From Endozoicomonas sp. G2_2 (GTDB lineage Bacteria; Pseudomonadota; Gammaproteobacteria; Nevskiales; Salinisphaeraceae): a stretch of DNA of 64,000 bases. The position numbers and the translations under genes were made by a program. The stretch spans positions 19,942-83,941 of the forward strand of contig NZ_JAGHQU010000015.1 in assembly GCF_017744135.1 (NCBI RefSeq), in the 5' to 3' direction. Positions 55,391-63,876 of this stretch are shown in pieces; positions within the stretch are counted from its first letter, which is position 1, and every line of letters starts with the position of its first letter. The notes beneath the pieces were generated by a model. It was not told the origin of the DNA, searched no databases, and saw only the letters and a list, made by a program, of their open reading frames with translations.

Positions 55391-55664
55391 GGAATCTCTG
55401 ATTAAGCCGAACGCGGATCGCGTTTGTGTCCCAAGCCGTGTGCCTGCAAGGCGCCCCGCGACGCATCGTGGCGGGCCCCACGATCAACTGGGGCAACGCC
55501 GCAGGCGCGCGGCTTGGGCCAAACCTCGAAATGGCCGGGCTTTGGCGCACGCCTGGTCTGCGTCATTCGTCGTTCATGTGCAGGCAGCACATTTCTCTCC
55601 TCATTCCTTGCCAAACGCGCGCCAAGACGCCGGCGCGACCGTGTTCGGCTTAATCAGAGATTCC
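55391..55664. repeat. Structured inverted-repeat element B (274 bp, MITE-like)
   Basis: Ends GGAATCTCTGATTAAGCCGA at 55391-55410 and its complement at 55645-55664 form a terminal inverted repeat of about 30 bp, perfect for 22 bases. Inside, arms 55430-55457 and 55490-55518 form a long stem with a smaller cap ATCGTGG/CCACGAT (55465-55484); a hairpin ATGTGC/GCACAT lies at 55576-55592. The motifs CTGCAAGGCGC, CCACGATCAA and GCAACGCCGCAG occur in the same order as in element A. The element fills the gap exactly: it begins four bases beyond the rimK ATG and ends at the stop of the upstream protease gene. No protein is encoded. Confidence 0.8.
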
Positions 55665-56138
55665 TTACTCCGGCGGTCGGCCGGTGAGAAAGGATGCCAG
55701 CGGGTCAACACGGATCGACCGCATGGCCGTACGACCAACGAGCATGCGGAATAACATTGTATCGCGTGCGGTCAAGGTAATCTCGATTGGCCATTCGCGA
55801 TCGGCCATCCGGATCGGGGTCTGGATTACGAAACGCCATTCGCGATGCCCGCCGGAATCGCGCACGCTGCGCTCGTCGACCACGGGCGCGTTGCACCAGG
55901 TCACGGTATCGGTATCGCGCTGATAGGGGTGCACGCCAAAGCGCGCGATCTTCACGCCGGCGTCGTGCGCCACGTCGAGTTCGAAGGTATGCAGCGCCGA
56001 GGTGCGCGCCCCGGTATCGATCTTGGCCTTGATGTACTCGATACCCAGGCCGGGCAGGCTCACCCACTCACGCCAGCCGATCAGCGTGCCCTCGGCCGCG
56101 CCGGGCGCGCCGATCGAATTCTCGCCACTACAGGTCAT
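55665..56138 (-). CDS. RimK-associated retropepsin-like (ATP-dependent zinc) protease
   Basis: This 157-residue protein has the aspartyl-protease signature YIKAKIDTGARTSALHT near residue 40, and IRMADREWPIEITLTARDTM with a second beta-rich part and MLFRMLVGRTAMRSI. It matches the small retropepsin-like family annotated as ATP-dependent zinc protease that often neighbours rimK. It may cut glutamylated or isopeptide products. Its stop codon touches element B. The start ATG 56138 gives a normal family length. Confidence 0.88.
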   Translation of the reverse strand: MTCSGENSIGAPGAAEGTLIGWREWVSLPGLGIEYIKAKIDTGARTSALHTFELDVAHDAGVKIARFGVHPYQRDTDTVTWCNAPVVDERSVRDSGGHREWRFVIQTPIRMADREWPIEITLTARDTMLFRMLVGRTAMRSIRVDPLASFLTGRPPE

Positions 56139-56213
56139 CCACCCATCCGGGATTGCGATTCAGGCAGGGATCGTCGCCGCAAGACCCATGCCTTGGCAAG
56201 ACGAAAAACCGCG

Positions 56214-57308
56214 CTAGACCTGGGCAAAGGCGAGTTTGCTCTGCAGGTTCTCGCGCGAATCCGCATAGGCGAGCGCCTGTTCCGGCGTGATCTGGCGGTT
56301 GCGCACCAGCGTGAGCAGCGAGTCGTCGAAGGTGGCCATGCCGTCGCCGCCATCGCCTTCGGACATGGCCTCGCGCACGCTGTCGATGCGCCCCTGGCGG
56401 ATGAGGTCGGCGATATACGGGGTGTTGAGCAGAATCTCGAACGCGGCCACCCGTTTGCCGCCGATACCCGCCACCAGACGCTGCGAAATGATCGCGCGCA
56501 GGTTCAGCGACATGTCCATGAACAGCGCTTCGCGCGCGGATTCGGGAAACAGCGCGATCAGGCGCTGCAGGGCTTGGTAGGCATTGTTGCCGTGCAGCGT
56601 GGTCAGCGCGAGGTGGCCGGTGCCGGCCAGCTGCAGCGCCGCCTCGGCGGTGGCCAGGTCGCGGGTCTCGCCGATCTGCACCACGTCCGGCGCTTCGCGC
56701 ATGGCCGAACGCACGGCGCGCGCAAAATCGAGCGTGTCCGCGCCCAGCTCGCGCTGGTTCACGATCGAGCGCTTGTGGCGATACATGAACTCGATCGGAT
56801 CCTCGATGGTGAGGATATGCCCGTTAGCGTTCTCGCTGCGGTGGCTGATCATCGCCGCCAGCGTGGTCGACTTGCCGGAGCCGGTCGCGCCCACCACGAT
56901 GACCAGCCCGCGCTTTTGCATTGCCAGACGCTTGAGCACCGGCGGCAGGTCGAAATCGTCGAAGGTCGGCACGTTGCCGATGTTGCGCAGAACCATCGCC
57001 GCGGAGCCACGCTGACGAAACGCGTTCACACGAAAACGGCCATGGTTGCCGAGCCGGAAGGCGAAATCGACCTCCTGCTCGCGCTCGAATTCGGCCCGCT
57101 GGTCGTCGCTCATGATGCTGGTGACCAGTGCCTCGATGGCCTCCGGCGTGAGCGGCTCGATGGTCTTGCTCTTGACCGGGTAGATCTCGCCCTCGACGCG
57201 CAGCATCACCGGCGCGTGCGTCGTGAAGTAGACGTCTGACGCGCCCTTGTCTATCGCGAGCTGCAGATACGGATAAACCTGCTCGGCAACCGCCGTGTTA
57301 TCCGCCAT
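56214..57308 (-). CDS. Third PilT/PilU-family twitching-motility ATPase
   Basis: This 364-residue secretion ATPase has Walker A VGATGSGKSTTLAAM near residue 145, EDPIEFMYRHKRSIVNQ (Walker B-side), and TLHGNNAYQALQRLIALFP. The family hexamer pulls type IV pili back in. It differs from the two neighbours in motif detail (RHKRS, IADLIRQGR), so it is a diverged paralogue. Its start ATG 57308 overlaps the pilU stop by 11 bases. PilU-like by position; I assign no name. Confidence 0.88.
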   Translation of the reverse strand: MADNTAVAEQVYPYLQLAIDKGASDVYFTTHAPVMLRVEGEIYPVKSKTIEPLTPEAIEALVTSIMSDDQRAEFEREQEVDFAFRLGNHGRFRVNAFRQRGSAAMVLRNIGNVPTFDDFDLPPVLKRLAMQKRGLVIVVGATGSGKSTTLAAMISHRSENANGHILTIEDPIEFMYRHKRSIVNQRELGADTLDFARAVRSAMREAPDVVQIGETRDLATAEAALQLAGTGHLALTTLHGNNAYQALQRLIALFPESAREALFMDMSLNLRAIISQRLVAGIGGKRVAAFEILLNTPYIADLIRQGRIDSVREAMSEGDGGDGMATFDDSLLTLVRNRQITPEQALAYADSRENLQSKLAFAQV

Positions 57309-58476
57309 GGCCGAACTCGTCCTCGTCGTCCTCCGGCTCCGTCGCACGCATCGACAGCGAGCGCACGCCTTCGTCGTCGTTCAGGTTCTTGCGCGCACGC
57401 TCGCTGTTGAGCTTGATGTTCAGGCGCAGCTCGTTCTGCGAGTCGGCGTGACGCAGCGCTTCGGTGAAGTCAATCTCGCCGGCCTCGAACAGCTTGAACA
57501 GGCTCTGATCGAAGGTAATCATGCCCTGCTCGTTGCCGCGGCTCATCACTTCCTTGAGCTCGCCGACCTTGCCCTTGAAGATCATGTCCGCGACGTGTGG
57601 CGTGTTGAGCAGGATCTCCATCGCCGCACAGCGACCGCCGCCTTCCTTGCGCACCAGGCGCTGCGAGAGCAACGCGCGCAGGTTGAGCGACAGGTCCATG
57701 AGCAGCTGCTCGCGCTTGGCCTCGTCGAAGAAGTTGATGATGCGGTCCAACGCCTGGTTGGCACTGTTCGCGTGCAGCGTGCACAGCACCAGATGACCGG
57801 TTTCGGCGAAGTTGATCGCGTACTCCATGGTTTCGCGGGTGCGCACCTCGCCGACCATGATGACATTCGGCGCCTGGCGCAGCGTGTTCTTGAGCGCGTT
57901 CTCCCAGGACTGGGTATCCACGCCGACCTCACGCTGGGTCACGATCGATTTCTTGTGCGGATGCACGAACTCGATCGGATCCTCGATGGTGATGATGTGG
58001 CCGGCCGCGTTGTTGTTGCGATGGCCGAGCATGGCCGCCAGCGAGGTCGACTTGCCCGAGCCGGTCGCGCCGGCCATGATCACGAGCCCGCGCTCGCTCA
58101 TGACCACATCCTTGAGCACCGGCGGCAGGCCGAGCTGATCGAAATCCGGAATCTCGGTATTGATCACGCGCATCACCGCACCGACGCGGCCCTGCTGCAC
58201 GAACGCCGATACGCGAAAACGCCCGAAGGGCGGCGCGATGGCGAACTGACACTCCTTGTATTCGTCGAACTCGCGCGCCTGGCGGTCGTTCATGATCGAA
58301 CGCACGATCAGAGCGGACTGCTCGTGCGTGAGCGGCCGCTCCATGAGCGGCGAGATCTGGCCGTCGTGCTTGATCGCCGGCGGAAACCCGCTGGTGATGA
58401 AAAGATCCGAGCCGCCTTCCGAGACGAGCCGCTCGAGCAGAACGGTGAGCAGCTTCGTGGCCTGTGCGCGATCCAT
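57298..58476 (-). CDS. pilU: Type IV pilus retraction ATPase PilU
   Basis: This 392-residue ATPase has Walker A AGATGSGKSTSLAAM near residue 135, EDPIEFVHPHKKSIVTQREV and TLHANSANQALDRIINFF, the PilU pattern. It has an acidic C-terminal tail (EDDEDEFGHGG). PilU works with PilT in pilus retraction. The order pilT-pilU-pilU2 is leftward, with 21 bp between pilT and pilU. Confidence 0.92.
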   Translation of the reverse strand: MDRAQATKLLTVLLERLVSEGGSDLFITSGFPPAIKHDGQISPLMERPLTHEQSALIVRSIMNDRQAREFDEYKECQFAIAPPFGRFRVSAFVQQGRVGAVMRVINTEIPDFDQLGLPPVLKDVVMSERGLVIMAGATGSGKSTSLAAMLGHRNNNAAGHIITIEDPIEFVHPHKKSIVTQREVGVDTQSWENALKNTLRQAPNVIMVGEVRTRETMEYAINFAETGHLVLCTLHANSANQALDRIINFFDEAKREQLLMDLSLNLRALLSQRLVRKEGGGRCAAMEILLNTPHVADMIFKGKVGELKEVMSRGNEQGMITFDQSLFKLFEAGEIDFTEALRHADSQNELRLNIKLNSERARKNLNDDEGVRSLSMRATEPEDDEDEFGHGG

Positions 58477-58497
58477 GGCGTTGCCTTTTCGAGTGGT

Positions 58498-59538
58498 CTA
58501 ACCGGCGAGTGCGTCGCGGTTGGCGGCCCGGCGGGCGGCCTCGTCGCGCGCGACCACGCCGCGGCGCACGAGATCCTGCAGACACTGGTCCAGCGTCTGC
58601 ATGCCGGCCGACTGGCCGGTCTGGATGGCCGAATACATCTGCGCGACCTTGCCCTCGCGGATGAGGTTACGGATGGCCGGCGTGCCCATCATGATCTCGT
58701 GGGCGGCGACACGCCCGCCGGCTTTTTTCTTGAGCAGCGTCTGCGAGATGACCGCGCGCAGCGACTCCGAGAGCATCGCGCGCACCATGTCCTTCTCCGC
58801 GCCCGGGAACACGTCGATGATGCGGTCGATGGTCTTGGCGGCGGAGCTGGTATGCAGGGTGCCGAACACGAGATGGCCGGTCTCGGCCGCGGTCATGGCC
58901 AGCCGGATGGTTTCCAGATCGCGCAGCTCGCCGACCAGAATAGTGTCGGGGTCCTCGCGCAGCGCGCTGCGCAGAGCGGCCGCGAAACTGTGCGTGTCGC
59001 GTTCGACTTCGCGCTGATTGACCAGACATTTCTGGGATCTGTGCACGAACTCGATGGGGTCCTCGACGGTGAGGATATGGCCCAGCTCGCTCTGGTTCTT
59101 GTGGTTGATCATCGCCGCAAGCGTGGTCGATTTACCCGAGCCCGTCGGGCCCGTGACCAGCACCAGGCCACGCGGCATGCTCGAGATCTCGCGAAAGATC
59201 TTGGGTGCGTCCAGCTCCTCGAGCGTGAGGACTTCGGAGGGAATCGTGCGGAATACCGCCGCCGCGCCGCGGTTCTGGTTGAACACGTTGACACGAAAGC
59301 GCGCCAGATTCGGAATCTCGAAGGAGAAGTCCGTTTCCAGATGCTCGTCGTAGGCCTTGCGTTGCCGATCGTTCATGATGTCGTAGACGAGATCGAACAC
59401 TTCCTTGTGTTCCATCGGCGGCAGGTTGATCCGCCGCATGTCGCCATCGACTCGAATCATCGGCGGCAGGCCCGCCGAAAGGTGCAGATCCGAAGCGTTC
59501 TGCTTGACCGAAAAGGCCAGTAACTGGGAAATATCCAT
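58498..59538 (-). CDS. pilT: Type IV pilus retraction ATPase PilT
   Basis: This 346-residue ATPase has Walker A TGPTGSGKSTTLAAMI near residue 128, VEDPIEFVHRSQKCLVNQ, TLHTSSAAKTIDRIIDVFP, and the retraction-specific AIRNLIREGKVAQM near the C-terminus. The intact AIRNLIRE motif marks it as the working PilT. It is divergent from yggS, with a 78-bp gap. yggS next to pilT matches P. aeruginosa PA0394-PA0396. Confidence 0.95.
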   Translation of the reverse strand: MDISQLLAFSVKQNASDLHLSAGLPPMIRVDGDMRRINLPPMEHKEVFDLVYDIMNDRQRKAYDEHLETDFSFEIPNLARFRVNVFNQNRGAAAVFRTIPSEVLTLEELDAPKIFREISSMPRGLVLVTGPTGSGKSTTLAAMINHKNQSELGHILTVEDPIEFVHRSQKCLVNQREVERDTHSFAAALRSALREDPDTILVGELRDLETIRLAMTAAETGHLVFGTLHTSSAAKTIDRIIDVFPGAEKDMVRAMLSESLRAVISQTLLKKKAGGRVAAHEIMMGTPAIRNLIREGKVAQMYSAIQTGQSAGMQTLDQCLQDLVRRGVVARDEAARRAANRDALAG

Positions 59539-59616
59539 GAGCCCCCGACGTACTCCCTGCTATGCCGGCCGCGTTATCCTAATCCTAACCTAACGCCGCC
59601 AATTAAAAAGCTTTTC

Positions 59617-60324
59617 ATGACAACCACCCAGCCCGGCGACCACAACATCGCCACCGCACTGGCCCGCGTGCGCGAACGCATCGATGCCGCCGCGCGCGCC
59701 GCCGACCGGGATCCGGCGCACGTCACTCTGGTCGCCGTTTCCAAGACGAAGCCGGCCGCACGCGTGGCCGAGGCCCTCGACACTGGCCAGCGCGACTTCG
59801 GCGAGAACTATCTGCAGGATGCCCTCGCCAAGATCGAAACCCTCGCCGCGCGCGACCCTCTCTGGCACTTTATCGGCGACATTCAGTCGAACAAGACCCG
59901 TGACATCGCATCCGGTTTCGCCTGGGCGCATGCGGTGGATCGTTTCAAGATCGCGCGCCGCCTGTCGGACCAGCGTCCCGACGGCATGGCGCCGCTCAAC
60001 GTATGCATCCAGGTCAACATCGACGGCGAAGCAAGCAAGTCCGGGCTGGCGCCGGACGACGTGCCCGAACTGGCCGAACAGATCGCGGCGCTCGAACATG
60101 TCAGGCTGCGCGGCCTGATGGCCATTCCCGCCCCGGCCGATGATTTCGAAACACAACGCCGCCCCTTTGCCGCGCTCCGCGCGCTGATGGACCAACTCAA
60201 CGCCGACGGTCACACGCTCGATACCCTGTCCATGGGCATGAGCGCCGACCTGGAAGCCGCCATCGCCGAGGGCGCGACCCACGTGCGCGTGGGGACCGCC
60301 ATATTCGGCGCGCGCGACACCTGA
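59617..60324 (+). CDS. yggS: YggS-type pyridoxal-phosphate homeostasis protein
   Basis: This 235-residue PLP-binding barrel has the PLP lysine in [15 protein letters not shown] near residue 42, [31 protein letters not shown] and [20 protein letters not shown]. The family keeps free PLP and amino-acid levels balanced. The divergent pilT partner and downstream rpiA (32 bp) are consistent with a small operon. Confidence 0.95.
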   Translation: MTTTQPGDHNIATALARVRERIDAAARAADRDPAHVTLVAVSKTKPAARVAEALDTGQRDFGENYLQDALAKIETLAARDPLWHFIGDIQSNKTRDIASGFAWAHAVDRFKIARRLSDQRPDGMAPLNVCIQVNIDGEASKSGLAPDDVPELAEQIAALEHVRLRGLMAIPAPADDFETQRRPFAALRALMDQLNADGHTLDTLSMGMSADLEAAIAEGATHVRVGTAIFGARDT

Positions 60325-60356
60325 TTCGCATTTCGACAGACCACAGGAAATCTTTA

Positions 60357-61025
60357 ATGGGCAAACAGGACGACCTCAAACGCGCCGCTGCCGAAGCCGC
60401 CTACGAATACGTCAGCGACGGCGAGTATCTCGGCGTGGGTACGGGCTCGACGGTGAACCACTTCATCGACGTGCTCGCCGAGCGCAAGCCGGACATTCCT
60501 GGCTGCGTGTCCAGCTCGAAGGCCACCACCGAGCGCCTGCGCGCCGCCGGTTTCGACGTGGTCGATCTCAACAGCAGCGGCGAACTCGGCGTCTACATCG
60601 ATGGCGCCGACGAGGCCAACGAGCACCTGGAACTGGTCAAGGGCGGCGGCGGCGCGCTCACCCGCGAAAAGATCATCGCAGGCGCGTCGCGCACCTTCGT
60701 GTGCATGGTCGACGGCTCCAAGCGCGTGGACCTTCTCGGGCGTTTTCCGCTGCCCGTGGAAGTCATCGAGATGGGTCGCTCGAGCGTGGCGCGCGCGCTG
60801 GTCAAGCTCGGCGGCGAACCGGAGCTGCGCAGCGGGTTCATTTCCGACAACGGTCACCCCATTCTCGACGTGTTCAATCTCGAGATCATGAACCCGATCG
60901 AACTAGAGGATGCGATCAACGCCCTGCCCGGCGTGGTCACGGTGGGCCTGTTCGCGCGCCGCCCGGCCGACGTGCTGCTCGTGGCCGCCGACTCGGGCGT
61001 CGAGACGCTCAAGCGCGGCGGCTGA
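60357..61025 (+). CDS. rpiA: Ribose-5-phosphate isomerase A
   Basis: This 222-residue enzyme has [17 protein letters not shown] near residue 23, [20 protein letters not shown] near residue 78 and [16 protein letters not shown]. It interconverts ribose-5-phosphate and ribulose-5-phosphate in the pentose phosphate pathway. The stop is adjacent to the convergent histidine kinase stop (61025/61026), with no gap for a shared terminator. Confidence 0.96.
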   Translation: MGKQDDLKRAAAEAAYEYVSDGEYLGVGTGSTVNHFIDVLAERKPDIPGCVSSSKATTERLRAAGFDVVDLNSSGELGVYIDGADEANEHLELVKGGGGALTREKIIAGASRTFVCMVDGSKRVDLLGRFPLPVEVIEMGRSSVARALVKLGGEPELRSGFISDNGHPILDVFNLEIMNPIELEDAINALPGVVTVGLFARRPADVLLVAADSGVETLKRGG

Positions 61026-62366
61026 TCAGCGGTCGAGTGCAGCCGGCAGGCGTAGCGTCGCCGACAGCCCGCCCGCCGCGTTGCGCTCGAGCGCCAGCGT
61101 GCCGCCGTAGGCCAGGGCCAGGTCGCTGACAATGGCCAGGCCCAGTCCGGAGCCGGGCACCTCCTCGTCGAACCGGCGCCCGGGCTGGATCGCGCGCGCG
61201 CACTGGTCCGCATCCATGCCCGGGCCATCGTCCTCGATGGTCAGCGTGAGCGTTTCCGCACCACTGGCCACGCGCGCCGTGATCACGCCGCGGGCCCACT
61301 TGCAGGCGTTCTCGAGCAGGTTGCCGAGCATCTGTTCGAGATCCTGGCCTTCACCGGCAAAGGCCAGCTCGGCGGGTACGTCGGTGTCGATGACCACGCC
61401 GCGCTCGCCGTAGAGTCGCTGCAGGGTGCGTTGCAGCCGCTCGAGCACCGGTGCCACCACAGTGGCCTGCCCGCCGCGCCGCCCGCCGGCAATACGCGTG
61501 CGCGCCAGATGCCAGTCGATCTGACGCTGCATGGCGTCGACCTCGTGCTGCAGCCGCTGCGCGCGTTCGGCCTCGCCGTGACGCTGCATGCGCGCGGCCT
61601 CGTTGCCGACTACCGACAGCGGTGTCTTGAGTGCATGCGCCAGGTTGCCGGCCTGACGACGCGCCCGCTCTATGAGCGATGCGTTATGGGCCAGCACGCT
61701 GTTGAGATCCGCGACCAGCGGCGATACCTCGCCGGGGTAGTCGTCGGATAACCGGTCGGCCCGGGCGCCGCGAATCGCGCCCAGCTCGCGGCGCAGACGG
61801 GCCAGCGGCTGCAGCCCCAGCCGCACCTGCAGCGCCGCCGCGCCGATCAGGCCCAGGGCCAGAACGCCGAGTGCGATGGCGATCGTGCGGCGAAAATCGG
61901 CAACCGCCGCCTCAACGGGCGAAAGACTCGCGGCAACGGTCAGGCGCAGCGGCGCGTCGGTTCGCGGCAGCGTGACGCGACGCACGACGGCCAGCAGCGG
62001 CATGCCCCGCGGGCCTTCGATGCGCTGCAGCGGGCCGCCGTCCGGATCGGGCGCCAGCGCCTGGTCCCAGAGCGAGCGCGAACGCATCAGCACGGTGTCG
62101 TCGCGGTCGACTTCCCAGTAGTAACCGGACAGAACACGCTGATACAGCGGGTCGCTCATCGCGCGCGGATGGGTAAGACTGCCGTCGGCCGCGGTTTCCA
62201 GCTGCGAGACCAGCTGCAGGAAATCCGCGTCCAGACGGCGGGCAAGCTCGTCCTCGAGATGATCGCGAAACAGCACCGACAACAGCACCCCGGTCGCGAC
62301 CAGCGCGAGCACGATCCACGCCAGTGCGCCGAGAAACAGCCGCCGCTGCAGCGAGGCCCGGCTCAC
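61026..62366 (-). CDS. Two-component sensor histidine kinase (PhoQ/QseC-like)
   Basis: This 446-residue kinase has an N-terminal membrane span (LFLGALAWIVLALVATGVLL), a periplasmic sensor of about 130 residues, a second span (IAIALGVLALGLIGAAALQV), a HAMP linker, the H box NLAHALKTPLSVVGNEAAR near residue 245, and a HATPase domain with NLLENACKWA, EDDGPGM and VPGSGLGLAIV. The start ATG overlaps the regulator stop by four bases. The sensed ligand is unknown; the adjacent PepSY-type genes suggest envelope or metal signals. Confidence 0.9.
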   Translation of the reverse strand: MSRASLQRRLFLGALAWIVLALVATGVLLSVLFRDHLEDELARRLDADFLQLVSQLETAADGSLTHPRAMSDPLYQRVLSGYYWEVDRDDTVLMRSRSLWDQALAPDPDGGPLQRIEGPRGMPLLAVVRRVTLPRTDAPLRLTVAASLSPVEAAVADFRRTIAIALGVLALGLIGAAALQVRLGLQPLARLRRELGAIRGARADRLSDDYPGEVSPLVADLNSVLAHNASLIERARRQAGNLAHALKTPLSVVGNEAARMQRHGEAERAQRLQHEVDAMQRQIDWHLARTRIAGGRRGGQATVVAPVLERLQRTLQRLYGERGVVIDTDVPAELAFAGEGQDLEQMLGNLLENACKWARGVITARVASGAETLTLTIEDDGPGMDADQCARAIQPGRRFDEEVPGSGLGLAIVSDLALAYGGTLALERNAAGGLSATLRLPAALDR

Positions 62367-63043
62367 CGGCTCGAATCCGCGGCGGCCTCGTCGCCAAAGC
62401 GATAACCGAAGCCACGCTCGGTATGGATTACTGCCCGACCCAGTTTGCTGCGCAGCCGGCGGATGAACACCTCGATGGTGTTGGAGTCGCGATCGAAATC
62501 CTGGGCATAGATATGCTCGATGAGATCGCTGCGGGACACGATCTCGTCCGCGTGGTGCATCAGATACGACAGCACGCGATATTCATGGCCGGTGAGCTTG
62601 ACCGGACGCCCGCCCACGCTGACGCGTGCGGTGCGCGTGTCCAGCGTCACGCCGGCCACCGTGAGCACCGGCGATGCCATGCCGCTGGCACGGCGGATGA
62701 GCGCGCGCAGGCGGGCCAGCAGCTCTTCCACGCGAAAGGGTTTGGCCAGATAGTCATCCGCACCGGCATCCATGCCGTCCACCTTCTCGTGCCATTCGCC
62801 CCGCGCGGTGAGTACGAGCACCGGCGTGTTCATGTCGTCGGCCCGCCAGCCGCGCAGCACGCTCAAGCCGTCGAGCCGGGGCAGGCCGAGATCGAGCACG
62901 ATGGCATCGAAGGGCTCGGTGGCGCCGCGATAGGCCGCGTCTTCGCCGTCGGCCGAGAGGTCGACGGCATAACCGGCTTCGCCGAGCGCCTCGGCCAGCT
63001 GCTCAGCGAGCGTGGGTTCGTCCTCGACCACGAGAATACGCAT
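62363..63043 (-). CDS. OmpR/PhoB-family response regulator
   Basis: This 226-residue regulator has a receiver domain with phospho-acceptor in FDAIVLDLGLPRLDGL and a winged-helix DNA-binding domain ending in VIHTERGFGYRFG. It resembles QseB/PmrA-type regulators. It is upstream of and coupled to its kinase gene, and it follows the PepSY-type gene 63057-63425 on the same strand by 13 bp, so the three are cotranscribed. Confidence 0.93.
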   Translation of the reverse strand: MRILVVEDEPTLAEQLAEALGEAGYAVDLSADGEDAAYRGATEPFDAIVLDLGLPRLDGLSVLRGWRADDMNTPVLVLTARGEWHEKVDGMDAGADDYLAKPFRVEELLARLRALIRRASGMASPVLTVAGVTLDTRTARVSVGGRPVKLTGHEYRVLSYLMHHADEIVSRSDLIEHIYAQDFDRDSNTIEVFIRRLRSKLGRAVIHTERGFGYRFGDEAAADSSR

Positions 63044-63056
63044 CAGTCCGCGGCCC

Positions 63057-63425
63057 CTAGTCCGGCGTGCCGGGCGGCACGCATTCGAGCGCGCGCAGGC
63101 GCCGCCCTTCGGCCTCGAGCAGGCGCAGATCGGCCGCGTCGTATTCCAGCTCGGCGACGTCGCCCTGTGGGCCGAGCAGCTTGATCTCGTAGATCCAGCG
63201 GCCGTCGTCTTCTTCCAGCTCCATTTCCACGAACCGGCCGCGGCACTCGCGCTCTACCTGCGCCAGCAGCCGCCCGAACGGCTGGATTTCGCCGGCCGCC
63301 AGCGCACGGCGCGCGGCGCGTGCCTCGGCGGCATCCGATTCGTCGGCCTGCAGTACGCCGACACCGCCGGTCGCACCGATCCCCACGAGCAGAACGAGGG
63401 CGGTCGATAGAAGAACACGTCGCAT
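63057..63425 (-). CDS. PepSY-like exported protein, first in two-component operon
   Basis: This 122-residue protein has a signal peptide (MRRVLLSTALVLLVGIGATG), probably cleaved near residue 27-32, and a mature domain with GRFVEMELEEDDGRWIYEIK and EYDAADLRLLEAEGR. That pattern resembles a PepSY-type beta-alpha fold but is not certain. It is first in the operon with the response regulator and kinase. Start is ATG 63425; an upstream ATG at 63479 would remove the signal peptide. Confidence 0.75.
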   Translation of the reverse strand: MRRVLLSTALVLLVGIGATGGVGVLQADESDAAEARAARRALAAGEIQPFGRLLAQVERECRGRFVEMELEEDDGRWIYEIKLLGPQGDVAELEYDAADLRLLEAEGRRLRALECVPPGTPD

Positions 63426-63533
63426 CGCGGCATTGCATGGCCGGCGCGATGAATTGGCGATTAACACGATGTTCACCATGAATTCGATGCGCGCTGTCCA
63501 GACTGGCTTCCGAACTCAACGCAAGGAGGACAT

Positions 63534-63815
63534 ATGTCCCGTATCAACCATCGTATCGCGCCCTTCGCAATCGCCGCCGCCCTGGTCGCCGGCCCCACCG
63601 TCGCCCTGGCCCAGAGCGCCACGAGCGACAACACGAAATCGATCGTCGATGTCGTGCAGATGCTGGAATCCAAGGACTACACGAACATCGAAAGCATCGA
63701 CCGCGACATGGATCGCTACGAAGTCGAAGCCACCGACCCGGCCGGCCAGCGCGTCGAACTGACCCTCGACGGCCAGAGCGGCGAGATCCTGCACAGCGAG
63801 CGCGACGACGACTGA
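63534..63815 (+). CDS. Secreted PepSY-domain protein
   Basis: This 93-residue protein has a Sec signal peptide (MSRINHRIAPFAIAAALVAG) cleaved at VALAQS, and a mature PepSY-like part with YTNIESIDRDMDRYEVEATD and VELTLDGQSGEILHSERDD. Ribosome-binding site AAGGAGG lies just before the ATG. It is divergent from the operon of the PepSY-like protein, response regulator and kinase, so the regulator probably controls both directions. Confidence 0.85.
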   Translation: MSRINHRIAPFAIAAALVAGPTVALAQSATSDNTKSIVDVVQMLESKDYTNIESIDRDMDRYEVEATDPAGQRVELTLDGQSGEILHSERDDD

Positions 63816-63839
63816 TCGCCGACGCACGCACGGCAAGGC

Positions 63840-63873
63840 ATGGCCCGCCTGGTTTCAGGCGGGCCATTTTTTT
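63840..63873 (+). terminator. Intrinsic terminator after the PepSY gene
   Basis: A perfect 12-bp stem (ATGGCCCGCCTG at 63840-63851, CAGGCGGGCCAT at 63856-63867), loop GTTT, followed by six further T residues. Confidence 0.92.
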
Positions 63874-63876
63874 GGT

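Noticed and set aside
57295..59523. A 742-codon plus-strand frame across pilT and pilU
   Set aside because: Antisense to two well-conserved ATPase genes. No domain or ribosome-binding site supports it.
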